A stretch of 64,000 nt of DNA. Source: UBA2365 sp964594045. Its GTDB lineage: Bacteria; Bacteroidota; Bacteroidia; Chitinophagales; Saprospiraceae. Below the pieces are notes generated by a model, which did no database searches, was not told the DNA's origin, and worked only from the letters and a program-made list of their open reading frames with translations. Location: contig CAZQKR010000022.1 in assembly GCA_964594045.1 (NCBI GenBank), positions 1 to 64,000 of the forward strand. The letters are read 5' to 3'. Both the position numbers and the translations under genes were made by a program. How positions within the stretch are numbered: position 1 is the stretch's first letter; each line of letters begins with the position of its first letter. Of this stretch, positions 52,636 to 62,289 are shown piece after piece.

Positions 52636-53558
52636 GCTTGAAAAGTGCAAAAAAAATACTGATCATTGTTGCCGGGCCAACTGCCGTAGGCAAAACCCAA
52701 TGTGCCATAAGTCTTGCGCTTAATCTGAAAACTGAGATCATCTCAGCTGATTCCAGGCAAATATACAGGGAAATGAGCATCGGCACTGCAAAACCTACAT
52801 TGGAAGAGCGCGATCTGGTCAGACATCATTTTATTGATTTTCTCACGATTGGCAACAACTACAATGCCGGTAAATACGGTAAGGATGTACGTGAGTTTCT
52901 GGACATATTTTACCGTAATCATGACATCTGCTTGATGACCGGTGGCACTGGATTGTATATCAATGCAGTAACTGACGGGCTGGACGAATTTCCGGAAGTA
53001 CCGGACCATCTGCTCAGCGAACTTCAATCCCGTCTGCAAAAACTGGGTATCGAATATCTGCAAAACGAATTGAAAACACTTGACCCGGAATATTTTCTCC
53101 TGGTAGACCAGAATAACCCGCATCGGCTCATCCGGGCTTTGTCTGTATGTATAGCTTCAGGTCGTCCCTACTCTTCATTCCTGCATCAGCCTAAAGAAAA
53201 ACCTTCATTCGAGCCGATATTTATCTTGCTGAACAGAGACAGGGAAGAATTGTATGAAAGGATCAACCAACGAGTAGATCAAATGGTTGGATCGGGTTTG
53301 ATCAACGAAGTCCGCAGCCTGCTTGCCTACCGTAAATACCGTGCGATGCAAACCGTAGGTTATCGCGAATTGCTGGATTATTTTGACCAAAAAACAAGTC
53401 TTGAATCAGCTCTTGATAAGATCAGGCAAAACACACGCAATTATGCCAAGCGGCAACTGACGTGGTTCAATAACGATGGCCGGTATACCCGGTTTCACCC
53501 TGAAGATCTGTATGGGATCAAAGCATGGATTGATCTGAAGATAGCCGAAATTAAATGA
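52629..53558 (+). CDS. miaA: tRNA dimethylallyltransferase
   Basis: A 309-residue enzyme that adds a dimethylallyl group to A37 of tRNAs reading U-initial codons. The P-loop VAGPTAVGKT (about 14-23), the substrate loop EIISADSRQIYREMSIGTAKP (about 36-56, DSRQ(I/V)Y signature), TGGTGLYINAVTDGL (about 100-114) and the C-terminal MQTVGYRELLDYF (about 240) and KRQLTWF are all present. The only plausible starts are TTG 52629 or TTG 52638, because a TAA stop lies in frame at 52614-52616 and no ATG precedes the P-loop. It converges with the peptidase gene, 3 bp apart. Confidence 0.95.
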   Translation: MTSLKSAKKILIIVAGPTAVGKTQCAISLALNLKTEIISADSRQIYREMSIGTAKPTLEERDLVRHHFIDFLTIGNNYNAGKYGKDVREFLDIFYRNHDICLMTGGTGLYINAVTDGLDEFPEVPDHLLSELQSRLQKLGIEYLQNELKTLDPEYFLLVDQNNPHRLIRALSVCIASGRPYSSFLHQPKEKPSFEPIFILLNRDREELYERINQRVDQMVGSGLINEVRSLLAYRKYRAMQTVGYRELLDYFDQKTSLESALDKIRQNTRNYAKRQLTWFNNDGRYTRFHPEDLYGIKAWIDLKIAEIK

Positions 53559-53561
53559 TCA

Positions 53562-54905
53562 TCACAACACTTCGTTGACTTCGACACCCAGCCAATCTCT
53601 CAATTTCTGATATACCATCTTTTTTTGTTCATCCGACAAAGTTCTGATCCTGGTCATGTGGGACCCATCCTTTTGGAACAGAGTCACTGAATTCGTCCTG
53701 ACAGGATCAGTCACGAATGCAGTCGCAGACCATGCATCATTTTCCCCGTAAATAAAAATAAATCTGTCCGCAGAAGCAAGATATTCATTGACTTCGAAAA
53801 GCGTCTTTGGATTATATATGATGTTGATATTTTCAGGAATAAAAGTATTATAGTTATCAACATAAGAGTCATATTCCCGTAGATAGTTTTGAAGTGAGTC
53901 CACTGAATATCCATACATACCGATCTCTGCATAAGCCTGGTAAAAGAACGGGAAAAAATAATCCATATCTTTTTTGTTGAAAAAACTCGGTGAATCTATG
54001 GCAAACAATTCATCCACGAGCTCTTCTGCCGGACTGCCTTCTCCGGGAATGGAATCGCACTCATTTCCTCCTGCCCATTGCCAGTAGGCAAATTCGTATT
54101 CCAATACTGACAATTCAAAAGCTTTTTTTGAACCCATCGGATAAACGAAGTTTCTCGAGATGGATTTTTTCTTAAATAGTTCAAAGGCTTCATCATATTT
54201 GCTCAAAACCGCCCTTTGAAAGGCCAGCACCCTGGCCCTGCATTCCGGTGTTCCCACCTGTTCAAGAAAACTGATGAGCCGCTTGTCTTCTCTGGCCAGG
54301 TTGATCGGAGCAACATAAGGCACCGAAGCATCTACATCATCCGGAAAGAATCTCCTATGAAACGCAACTGTCTGCCCTCCTTTGCTGATCCCTTCAGAAA
54401 CCCATTTACCTTTATATATCCTCTTCAGGATTTGGACTATACGGTGATGATCCATCGCAGATTGTTGAATATCCAGGTACTGATAATCCATGTTTTCCGG
54501 TTTGGAATCGCCAAAATACCTGTGTTCAACGTGAATAAAATTAGCATCCAGGACAGGAACCAGTTCGCTGATGTAACCGTTGAACGGAACGCTGTACCCA
54601 TTGAGGCTGAACACCACGGGCTTGAATTCATCCTTGTGATTGAGGTAAACTTTTTGCCTGAAAGTACCCTTTTGAGGATTAAAATGATCGATCGGTTGCT
54701 CAACCATTAACACAAAAGCATGGGAGAACTGCGGAGGGATTACTTTCAGTTCTTCCGTTTTGACTTCTTTCAGCAGTTGTAGTTTTTGCTTTATATCGAG
54801 TACTATGGCTTCATTGTTTTGAGTGACCCCGGTCTTTTCCGCTCTTTTGAATGCACTGCAGGAACTAAGGATGAAAATGACAAGCGCAAGATGCAATAAT
54901 CTCAT
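53562..54905 (-). CDS. Serine peptidase of the S28/S37 (alpha/beta-hydrolase) type, lipoprotein
   Basis: A 447-residue predicted lipoprotein (MRLLHLALVIFILSSC, lipobox Cys 16). The alpha/beta-hydrolase nucleophile elbow is SEGISKGGQT (Ser in G-x-S-x-G at about residue 168). The Asp of the triad is likely in FIYGENDAWSATAF (about 390) and the His in KDGSHMTRI (about 415). The QPIDHFNPQKGTFRQKVYLN segment at about 75-95 is typical of S28-like prolyl/tripeptidyl aminopeptidases. It probably removes N-terminal peptides in the periplasm or at the cell surface. S28 versus S37 assignment is not settled by eye. Confidence 0.8.
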   Translation of the reverse strand: MRLLHLALVIFILSSCSAFKRAEKTGVTQNNEAIVLDIKQKLQLLKEVKTEELKVIPPQFSHAFVLMVEQPIDHFNPQKGTFRQKVYLNHKDEFKPVVFSLNGYSVPFNGYISELVPVLDANFIHVEHRYFGDSKPENMDYQYLDIQQSAMDHHRIVQILKRIYKGKWVSEGISKGGQTVAFHRRFFPDDVDASVPYVAPINLAREDKRLISFLEQVGTPECRARVLAFQRAVLSKYDEAFELFKKKSISRNFVYPMGSKKAFELSVLEYEFAYWQWAGGNECDSIPGEGSPAEELVDELFAIDSPSFFNKKDMDYFFPFFYQAYAEIGMYGYSVDSLQNYLREYDSYVDNYNTFIPENINIIYNPKTLFEVNEYLASADRFIFIYGENDAWSATAFVTDPVRTNSVTLFQKDGSHMTRIRTLSDEQKKMVYQKLRDWLGVEVNEVL

Positions 54906-55066
54906 GGTGAAAGATTTAATATTTATAAAATAAAATTCCGGTCTCCAGAAAGCTGTTCAGCATGAAAAAAATGCTCAGCTGAAATGTTGAAGTCCCTTAA
55001 AAATCTTCCTCAAATATACTTCTTTTTGTGAAGGTTAGAACAATTCCGGGTGATTGAGTGCAGGGG

Positions 55067-55094
55067 AAATAAAAAATGCCCGAAAACGGGCATT
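55067..55094 (-). terminator. Rho-independent terminator of the small membrane protein gene
   Basis: On the minus strand: stem aatgcccg / cgggcatt with a tttt loop, followed by tttttattt. It lies about 25 bp after the stop codon. Confidence 0.8.
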
Positions 55095-55119
55095 CTAAAT
55101 ATATTTATTATGAAATTCT

Positions 55120-55353
55120 TTATTCTTCCCTGAGCAGGATATGAAAAAGTGCCCTGGATACGCGTTTTACGAGATCCGTATCTGTAATTTTAAAAGATTC
55201 ATTCTGCTCCGTTTCGTCCAGAATCGATCTGGCAGTTTTGGCGAGATAATCAGGCTGAATAGAACCTGAATCAAATTTAATATAAAACAATGAAAACACA
55301 CTCACCACCAGACCTAAAAACCAAAATCTAAAATCTTGTTTAAAATATTTCAT
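55120..55353 (-). CDS. Small membrane-anchored protein of unknown function
   Basis: A 77-residue protein. The N-terminus is basic (MKYFKQDFR), then one hydrophobic helix or uncleaved signal (FWFLGLVVSVFSLFYI, about 10-25), then a soluble, charged alpha-helical tail (SILDETEQNESFKITDTDLVKRVSRALF). No family recognised. It is supported as a gene by a dedicated terminator immediately downstream and by normal codon use; no partner gene is adjacent (about 260 bp to the LolA-like gene). Confidence 0.65.
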   Translation of the reverse strand: MKYFKQDFRFWFLGLVVSVFSLFYIKFDSGSIQPDYLAKTARSILDETEQNESFKITDTDLVKRVSRALFHILLREE

Positions 55354-55613
55354 AAAGTTTTATGTTTTTCAATTTTTCTGATTTGACATATGTACATCCG
55401 GCCAGGTTACAATTTCAGGGAATGATTTTTTTAATTTTCAAATAAATCTCTGAAATTCTTTAATTTAAACCCTTTTTTTCAAACATGAATTACCGGCTGA
55501 TCCGATAAATTTTCCGATAATGAATGCATAACGCAGCACAACTGAATTTTGTTCCACAAACTGACCGCTTTTATCACTTTTCTGTCATTTTTTCTACAAA
55601 TTGTACAATTTGA

Positions 55614-56279
55614 CTATAAACGGAGGTCTTCCACTGAAATTCCAGGATATTTTGCCACATTGAAACTGAAAATGGAATCGTTGAACTTTTTACCCGGATT
55701 GAAACTGATCTCATTGAAATAATACCTGGTTCCGTCCTTATTGATCACTGTAATATCCATCGGTAAATTGGTTTTTTTACTGATCTTGAGGGTGATCCGG
55801 GCATAAGCGGACCTTTTATCCAGAGGTTTAAAATCAATGACATACTGGCTGGCGCCTGCATCGGTCAACACATATACAAAATCCTTGCTTTTGTAAAGTT
55901 CGGTGAAAAATTTCGGCGATAGCATGTTGGTTTCGTCAGTTTCTGCATCGTTCAATTGCACTTCATTCCTGTTCTTGAGATACAGCCAGGTAGTTTTTCC
56001 GTTGGATACCACCAACTGCTGGTCCAGATCAAAATAGAATTTTTTCCCCGATTGCCGGTATGTACCTGACCATACCTTCTGACTGGATTTGTTGACATGA
56101 TGGGTGAGTTTGAAGAGCATTTCATAACTGGCAAAACCTTTGATCTTTGCTGAGGTTTTCTTTAACACTGCAGTTGCCCTTGCATCAGACTCACCAGCAG
56201 ACAAATATGGCTTTTGCTGTGCAAAACCCGATGATTGAATAACAAAACCTATGATTAAAACCAGCGAATATCTGAACAT
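55614..56279 (-). CDS. LolA-like outer-membrane lipoprotein carrier protein
   Basis: A 221-residue periplasmic protein (signal peptide about 1-20, VLIIGFVIQSSGFAQ). The mature part has the LolA/LppX half-barrel pattern: ATAVLKKTSAKIKGFASYEMLF, then GTYRQSGKKFYFDLDQQLVVSNGKTTWLYL, with later strands ending VEDLRL. The typical role is to ferry lipoproteins from the LolCDE complex across the periplasm. Start ATG 56279 is preferred to 56297 because it opens directly on the signal. A LolD-type ATPase gene occurs 22 kb away, but the two are not linked. Confidence 0.8.
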   Translation of the reverse strand: MFRYSLVLIIGFVIQSSGFAQQKPYLSAGESDARATAVLKKTSAKIKGFASYEMLFKLTHHVNKSSQKVWSGTYRQSGKKFYFDLDQQLVVSNGKTTWLYLKNRNEVQLNDAETDETNMLSPKFFTELYKSKDFVYVLTDAGASQYVIDFKPLDKRSAYARITLKISKKTNLPMDITVINKDGTRYYFNEISFNPGKKFNDSIFSFNVAKYPGISVEDLRL

Positions 56280-56521
56280 AGAAAAATATTTTATCAATGA
56301 ATGTTCTATAATACAATATGTATATAACTCCTTTTTTATTAAAAATGTTACTCAACAACCCGGACCTGAATTCAAAAATGCCGATGCTCACATTAAATCC
56401 CATTGTGTTTTTCCATTCTTTTGCCGATAAAAAAAGGATTGAAATACTTTAGGGTGTGGATTGAGAGTTATGGTAAAATCATTTTACTGATGCATGCATT
56501 AACTCCTGCTCTTGAATATTT
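56280..56521. other. Intergenic, no gene seen
   Basis: AT-rich region upstream of the LolA-like and winged-helix genes. No repeat or hairpin noted; the promoter of the winged-helix gene follows immediately. Confidence 0.4.
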
Positions 56522-56550
56522 TTGCATTCGGTAATAAATATATATATTTG
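56522..56550 (+). promoter_or_regulatory. Promoter of the small winged-helix gene (TTG-N18-TATATTTG)
   Basis: TTG 56522-56524 and TATATTTG 56543-56550 with an 18-bp spacer, 43 bp before the ATG. A good Bacteroidota housekeeping promoter. Confidence 0.65.
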
Positions 56551-56593
56551 TTGAATACATATTTAAATTTATTCAAATATAATTCAATTTGAC

Positions 56594-56773
56594 ATGGAAG
56601 AAACAAAAATCGTACTTGACGCTTTCAAAAGCGCTGAGAAACCGCTAAAAGCAGGAGAAGTGGCCACGATCACCGGGATCGACAAGGCCAAAGTGGATAA
56701 GATCATCACAGCGCTCAAGAAAACCGAGGAGATCTATTCTCCGGTGAAGTGCTTTTATACCGTCAAAAAATAA
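56594..56773 (+). CDS. 59-residue winged-helix protein
   Basis: A short gene with ATG and TAA, encoding 59 residues. The sequence folds as a minimal winged helix: helix 1 METKIVLDAF-like start, KPLKAGEVATITGID (helix 2 and turn), KAKVDKIITALKKTEEI (recognition helix) and a wing with SPVKCFYTVKK. It resembles small MarR/IclR-like DNA-binding modules annotated as transcriptional regulators in Bacteroidota. It has its own promoter and a strong terminator, so it is expressed alone. Target and role unknown. Confidence 0.8.
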   Translation: MEETKIVLDAFKSAEKPLKAGEVATITGIDKAKVDKIITALKKTEEIYSPVKCFYTVKK

Positions 56774-56783
56774 ACTGTTGATC

Positions 56784-56817
56784 AAATGAAGGCATAAATT
56801 TATGCCTTCATTTTTTT
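56784..56817 (+). terminator. Rho-independent terminator of the winged-helix gene
   Basis: Near-perfect palindrome aaatgaaggcataaa / tttatgccttcattt followed by ttttt, starting 10 bp after the stop codon. Confidence 0.88.
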
Positions 56818-56911
56818 AGCTAAAATTGTGTTAAAACCACAGGTTGCGCCAATATTTTTTGTTTTAAAGTGTTTAGACACATAAATATTCCAAAATCAGA
56901 GCAATCACGGG

Positions 56912-59900
56912 ATGTCGATCAATCAAGCTGTAAATTCCTGGCTTAAAAAGCTGCCCAAGCGGCTTTTATATGTCACCGGCACATTGGTGGTGTTGCTGGG
57001 TGTCCTGCTATGGATAAGCAGCCTGGAAGCGGTCCAAAGCCTGTATGCACAACGGATAGCAGGTTATCTCAGCAATAAAACGGGTTTCGAAGTCAGGATC
57101 GGTTCTACGAGGCTAAATCCCTGGAGCGGAGCAAAATTGCTGGAAATCCAGATCACGGATCATCACGGTCAGGTGATGCTGACTGCCGGAGTTGTTGAAA
57201 CAGGATTTGTCACCAACCCGGTCACTTTCCTGTTCAACCAATCCCTTTCCCTGGATCAGCTGGACATCAACACAGGAAGGCTTTATCTGCGCAAATATCC
57301 CGGTGAAAATGATTCCAATCTGGCCATTTTCCTGAAAAAAATGGGCGGAGAAAAATCAGGAAAAAAAAGTTGCAGTAAATTGAAGATCAGAAACTTAAAA
57401 CTGCATGACATCCTTTTTGAAGACCTGAGCCATCCTGGGACCAAGTCGCTTTTCAGCTTGCAAAATGCCAAAATCAAAGTCGATAAGATCGATCTGTGCG
57501 ACCAGATCTATATCGGTGCAAAATCTGTCAATATCGCAGGAGGAGTCGTCAGGATTGAGATTTTAAAAGATAGCCGGACGCAAACCGGGTCTGCTGATCC
57601 GCGAGACATCAGGGAAGCAATTGGCTTTGCCATAAAAGATTTAAAATTGTCCGACACCCGGATTGAACTCATCAATCACCGCTCAGATAAAAAGAGTACT
57701 GAAGGTATCGACTTCAGCCATATTTTGCTGAAAAACGTAGAAATGGAAGCCAGTGATCTGAGTTTTGACACTGAACTTAATGTAAACTCAAGGATCAATC
57801 ATCTCGCATTTGTGGAAAATAGCGGAATTGAGATGAAAACCATGTCTGCCGGTAGTTTTTCCATCACGGATGGCCTGGTGGAATTTGCTGACTGGGAATT
57901 GGAGACTGCAAATTCATTCATTGAGCTGGATGCTCAGTTGCAATACGCAGATGCAGAGGCTTTCAGGAATTTTGAAGATGAGCTTTTTATTATCGCCAAA
58001 GTTTCAGAAAGCGACCTGAAAACCTCAGACCTGTTTTACTTTTTTCCTGAACTCTCCGGAAATCAGTTTTTCAGGGATATTGCTGAAAAACACATCGAAT
58101 TCAAAGGGCTGGCCAGAGGAACAGTCAATAACCTGAAAGTCAATGACATCGATCTGGTCATTGAAGGAGAGACCATGGCCGAAGGTGCGTTCAGGGCAAA
58201 AAATATTACCCGGCCTGAAGAAGCTTTGATGAACATCCGGCTGAATTCATTTACGAGCAATACCAGGACGTTGGTAAAATTCATTCCGGGTATCAAAGTG
58301 CCTGAAAATTTTCACAAACTTGGAAATCTGCAGTTTGAAGGTTCCTTCGACGGATTTTTGAATGACTTTGTCGCATTTGGCAATTTGAAAACAGATCTGG
58401 GAAAGATCGATACGGATATGCGTCTGCAACTCTCCAAAGGAGATGAACTTTCAACCTACAGTGGTAAAATCGGTCTGCACCATTTCGACGCAGGCAAGTT
58501 GCTGGATGTACCGGATCTGGGACAGGTAACACTGACAGCGAATGTGCTGAACGGCAAAGGTTTTGAAAAAAATAAAGTTACGGCTGAACTCCGTGCAAAA
58601 ATTGATTCACTGGGTTACAGGAACTATACCTACAAGAATTTTCTGATGGATGGTCTTATCGACCGAAACAAATTCAACGGAGATTTCAGTATTTCAGACG
58701 ACAATATTGCCCTTAGTTTTTCCGGTCTGATCGATTACGGGACAGAAATCCCTGTGATCAACGTAACAGGAGAAGCCAACAGGCTGAATCTGAAGCAGCT
58801 CAACCTTTCCGGGTTACCTGTGGTGGTCAACACTGAGTTCGACATTGACCTCAAAGGAAAAAACACGAGGGACATGGAAGGCAACCTTACTGTCCGGGAG
58901 ATGACCCTGCGAAACAATGACAAGCAAATCTTTGTTGACAGCGCCATGCTTTCGTCCAGGCTGACAGCCAGAGACGAAAGGTATCTTGACTTTACATCAG
59001 AATTCCTGTCTTTCTATTTTGACGGTAAATACGATGTACTTAGCATTCCGGATGCTTTGTATTCGTTGATTGAGCACAATTTTCCCGAGTTGACATCACC
59101 CATAAAATACAAAGCTGAGTTGCCGTTTGACCCGGCTCATTATTATGATTTTTATATCTATATTCCTGATTCAAAAGCGCTTTTGGAGATTTTCCGGGAC
59201 GGGAATGCGCGTGCAGAAGAACTGACTATGAATGGCAGTGTCAACTTCGAGAAAAACAATATCGATCTCAGCCTGGATATCGGAAAACTGAGTTATGGCG
59301 ACATTTATCTTAAGGATTTCACCGCCATTCTGGATATACTCAACGACTATGGCACTCTGCAGATCAGGGGCAGGGAATTCAAAATGGACAATCTTGTATC
59401 CGACCAGCTCAATTGCACCGTCGAGTTGAATGATCAGATCGCTCAATATCAGCTATCGATGAATACCCAGAATAAGGAATTGGGCAATATAAGCCTGAAA
59501 GGCTTTATGGAAGGACATGAAAAAGGATATCTGCACCAGTTCAAGGCCGGCAATATTGACCTTTACGGAAAAACCTGGTATCTTAAAGAAAATGGCAGGG
59601 CGGTGATCGGAAAAGAATTCATTGAACTGGATGATCTGGAGCTTGTCAGGAATGATCAAAAGATCAATTTTGTCCACATGAAGAACAATGTAGGTGTAAA
59701 AGCAATCCTTGAAGGGTTTGACACTGATATACTCAACTCCATCCTGGATATGGAGCGGATCGAATTCGGCGGTAAATCTGACGGTTTCGTGCTTTTTCCG
59801 GAGATCATGAAAGGCAACTTCTTTTTTGAGGGTGCATTGAGATCCAACGATCTGCTGATCAATGGTGATCCCTACGGAAAGGTCACCGCTGTGGTGCAGA

Positions 59901-61693
59901 ATGATCTCGCCAACGATGATTTTGTCAACATCACAGCTTCGATCGATAATTCGATACACCACATTGATTTTGATGGCAAACTGAATAAAACCAATAAATA
60001 CCTCAACTCAGTTGCGAAAATCCAGAAATTCCCTGTTAATTTTTTGAATTATTTTCTGGAAGACCTGGTTTCAGGGACCAAAGGCTATATGAACGGGGAG
60101 TTGAAGCTGTATGGCCCCATCAAAAATCTGGCATTCACCGGGACGGGAACAGCTTATGACGGAGGAACCAAGGTCAATTATCTGGGTACCAGCTATACTT
60201 TCCATGACCAGAAAATATCCTTCTCCAATACATTTATAGACCTGTCTGGTGTCGAAGTCAGGGATGTCAAAAATAATAAAGCACTGATCAAAGGTGGGTT
60301 GAAACATAACATGTTCAAGGATATTGTTTTCGACCTCAGCATTCAGTCTGACGGCTTTGAAGTGTTGTCCACTACCCAGAAAGACAATCCGGACTATTAT
60401 GGTTATGCCATGGGCTCACTGATCAGCAGGTTTACCGGCCCTGTTGATAAAGCAACCATTTCCGTTGATGCAACGGTTTTTCCGGTTTCTCACCTGACGA
60501 TTCCGGTCAACGATTATACCACGGAAACCGGCCAGTCATTCATAAAATTCAATTCCAGACTGCCCGGAGAACAGGAAAAACCCAAAACCGTGGTGGAGGA
60601 CCTCGGATTGGCCATTGAACTGAATCTGACGATACAAAACGGGGCAACGGTCAATATTTTCCTCGACGAACAGGCTGGTGACAATATACAGGGCAAGGGT
60701 TCCGGTGATATCAGACTTGTCGTACCAAGAGCCGGCGACATAGAGATGTATGGCAATCTGGCCATTGAGAGCGGGACGTATTTATTTACTGCGATCAACG
60801 TGATCCAGAAACCTTTTTCGATCAGGAAAGGCAGCCGCATCAGCTGGAGCGGAAGGGTGCTGGATGCTGAACTGGATTTGTACGCCGATTACAGGAATGA
60901 AAGCGTCTCACTTTCCAACTTTTTAAGCAAGGAGAGCAAACTGACCGAAAGCCTGGCAGATGTGGCGCGCAAAAGAACTCCTGCTGATGTCATCATGCAC
61001 CTGACCGGGTCTCTGCTCCGGCCAAATATCACCTTCGACCTGGATTTTCCCAATCTGGATACGGAAGTCAGGTCTGCAACATTGAGCAAACTTCAAAAGC
61101 TTCGCGCGGATCAAAACCTGATGTACACCCAGGCAGTAGCCTTGCTTTCACTCGGTACTTTCTTACCGGATGATGACATCAGTTCCTTTGACCCCAACGG
61201 ACTATATACTCAGTATGGATGGGAATTTGCCTCTGTGATGATCTCCAAATACCTGACCGGGATCTTTGAGGAACTGGTGCAGAATGCCAGTTGGATCACG
61301 GGCGTTGATGTCGATGTCAATTTTGTCAACAATAGTGTGGTTGAAGGTGACAGGGATGACAGTAATTTTTTCCCGGACGCTTATGGTTACGGTGCCAAAC
61401 TGCATTTGTTCGATAATAAAGCAAGTATCGAATTTGCAGGCAATTATGTTCACCGTGCAGCCATTTCCAGAGACAGAAGATATGCCAACAACGGATTGAT
61501 ATTCAAATACTATTTCACCCGTGACAGGCGACTGCGCATCGAAGCCTACACCAAAAATGATTTCGATGAAATATTTGAGGTCAGAAGGTGGAAATCCGGG
61601 GCCGGTCTGAATTACACCAGGGAGTTCGGGTCAATTGAGGATATGAAGAAAGATATCCAGACTGACATGGACGCCATCACGCCTTCAAGTTAG
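56912..61693 (+). CDS. TamB-like translocation and assembly protein (DUF490)
   Basis: A 1593-residue envelope protein. A single N-terminal membrane anchor (about 18-35, LYVTGTLVVLLGVLLWISS) precedes a long AsmA/TamB-type periplasmic beta-structure (SNKTGFEVRIGSTRLNPWSG near 55). The C-terminal TamB domain is recognisable: GSGDIRLVVPRAGDIEMYGN, AIESGTYLFTAINVIQKPFS, RKGSRISWSGRVLDAELDLY, then TPADVIMHLTGSLLRPNITFDLDFP and TQAVALLSLGTFLP. Such proteins form a groove between the two membranes for lipid transport or outer-membrane protein assembly. Longer than enterobacterial TamB (about 1260). No TamA/BamA-like gene lies next to it in the window. Its stop overlaps the convergent pabC-like gene by 4 bp. 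Confidence 0.9.
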   Translation: MSINQAVNSWLKKLPKRLLYVTGTLVVLLGVLLWISSLEAVQSLYAQRIAGYLSNKTGFEVRIGSTRLNPWSGAKLLEIQITDHHGQVMLTAGVVETGFVTNPVTFLFNQSLSLDQLDINTGRLYLRKYPGENDSNLAIFLKKMGGEKSGKKSCSKLKIRNLKLHDILFEDLSHPGTKSLFSLQNAKIKVDKIDLCDQIYIGAKSVNIAGGVVRIEILKDSRTQTGSADPRDIREAIGFAIKDLKLSDTRIELINHRSDKKSTEGIDFSHILLKNVEMEASDLSFDTELNVNSRINHLAFVENSGIEMKTMSAGSFSITDGLVEFADWELETANSFIELDAQLQYADAEAFRNFEDELFIIAKVSESDLKTSDLFYFFPELSGNQFFRDIAEKHIEFKGLARGTVNNLKVNDIDLVIEGETMAEGAFRAKNITRPEEALMNIRLNSFTSNTRTLVKFIPGIKVPENFHKLGNLQFEGSFDGFLNDFVAFGNLKTDLGKIDTDMRLQLSKGDELSTYSGKIGLHHFDAGKLLDVPDLGQVTLTANVLNGKGFEKNKVTAELRAKIDSLGYRNYTYKNFLMDGLIDRNKFNGDFSISDDNIALSFSGLIDYGTEIPVINVTGEANRLNLKQLNLSGLPVVVNTEFDIDLKGKNTRDMEGNLTVREMTLRNNDKQIFVDSAMLSSRLTARDERYLDFTSEFLSFYFDGKYDVLSIPDALYSLIEHNFPELTSPIKYKAELPFDPAHYYDFYIYIPDSKALLEIFRDGNARAEELTMNGSVNFEKNNIDLSLDIGKLSYGDIYLKDFTAILDILNDYGTLQIRGREFKMDNLVSDQLNCTVELNDQIAQYQLSMNTQNKELGNISLKGFMEGHEKGYLHQFKAGNIDLYGKTWYLKENGRAVIGKEFIELDDLELVRNDQKINFVHMKNNVGVKAILEGFDTDILNSILDMERIEFGGKSDGFVLFPEIMKGNFFFEGALRSNDLLINGDPYGKVTAVVQNDLANDDFVNITASIDNSIHHIDFDGKLNKTNKYLNSVAKIQKFPVNFLNYFLEDLVSGTKGYMNGELKLYGPIKNLAFTGTGTAYDGGTKVNYLGTSYTFHDQKISFSNTFIDLSGVEVRDVKNNKALIKGGLKHNMFKDIVFDLSIQSDGFEVLSTTQKDNPDYYGYAMGSLISRFTGPVDKATISVDATVFPVSHLTIPVNDYTTETGQSFIKFNSRLPGEQEKPKTVVEDLGLAIELNLTIQNGATVNIFLDEQAGDNIQGKGSGDIRLVVPRAGDIEMYGNLAIESGTYLFTAINVIQKPFSIRKGSRISWSGRVLDAELDLYADYRNESVSLSNFLSKESKLTESLADVARKRTPADVIMHLTGSLLRPNITFDLDFPNLDTEVRSATLSKLQKLRADQNLMYTQAVALLSLGTFLPDDDISSFDPNGLYTQYGWEFASVMISKYLTGIFEELVQNASWITGVDVDVNFVNNSVVEGDRDDSNFFPDAYGYGAKLHLFDNKASIEFAGNYVHRAAISRDRRYANNGLIFKYYFTRDRRLRIEAYTKNDFDEIFEVRRWKSGAGLNYTREFGSIEDMKKDIQTDMDAITPSS

Positions 61694-62289
61694 GAGAACA
61701 GGCTGTCAACAGGTATCCACTCCGTATCTGAGAGATCCAGCATGGCGTTTATGCATTTAAATGCATCGTAATCAGTTAGATCTGCAAGGGAGATCTGTCT
61801 GATCTTTATCCGTCCTTCATCCAGATATTGCTGCCTTTTTGTCCCTTTGAGCAATGGATTTTCCGGGGTGTACATCCACCTGTTTTTCCTGAACACCAGA
61901 TTGGCATAGGACGAATCCGTGATCATCCCGTTTTGCACGATGATGATGTCATCACGGTCACTGTTTTGGGTAAGCAGGTGGTTGATCTCCGTTCTGTCGG
62001 CAAATTTGTAAGCGTATGCAATATCGTTGGCTTCCACCAGTCTGAACGATCCCGGCTTTTTTTTAACATAGGGCAAATACTCCATTTGCAGGGTATTTAA
62101 ACCGTATACAACCCTGCATTTGACCAATTCACCTGATAAATTTTCAGGGCAGATGATCACATTTTCCAGATCTGTAGTATTTTTCTGACGAAAAAAATCC
62201 CGGAGTGTCCGGTCCATGCGTTGCTGGTGATATTTTAATGGCCTGACCACACCATGATCGACCCGGATGGTTTCAAGAAATTGGTACAT
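61690..62289 (-). CDS. pabC: Class IV aminotransferase (4-amino-4-deoxychorismate lyase-like)
   Basis: A 199-residue PLP enzyme of fold type IV, at the short end for the class (PabC is usually about 270). MYQFLETIRVDHGVVRPLKY begins the fold; the PLP lysine is probably in AYAYKFADRTEIN (about 117), and the NGMITDSSYANLVFRKN block corresponds to the conserved G-x-ITE-x-x-xSN-(I/V) motif. The adjacent pabB (overlapping by 17 bp) supports a role in making p-aminobenzoate for folate by removing pyruvate from aminodeoxychorismate. The gene symbol is given for this role and is not certain. Confidence 0.82.
   Translation of the reverse strand: MYQFLETIRVDHGVVRPLKYHQQRMDRTLRDFFRQKNTTDLENVIICPENLSGELVKCRVVYGLNTLQMEYLPYVKKKPGSFRLVEANDIAYAYKFADRTEINHLLTQNSDRDDIIIVQNGMITDSSYANLVFRKNRWMYTPENPLLKGTKRQQYLDEGRIKIRQISLADLTDYDAFKCINAMLDLSDTEWIPVDSLFS

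Noticed and set aside
52584..52700. N-terminal extension of the acyltransferase
   Set aside because: It overlaps the miaA coding start and the gene's own promoter; the extension has no membrane or family features.
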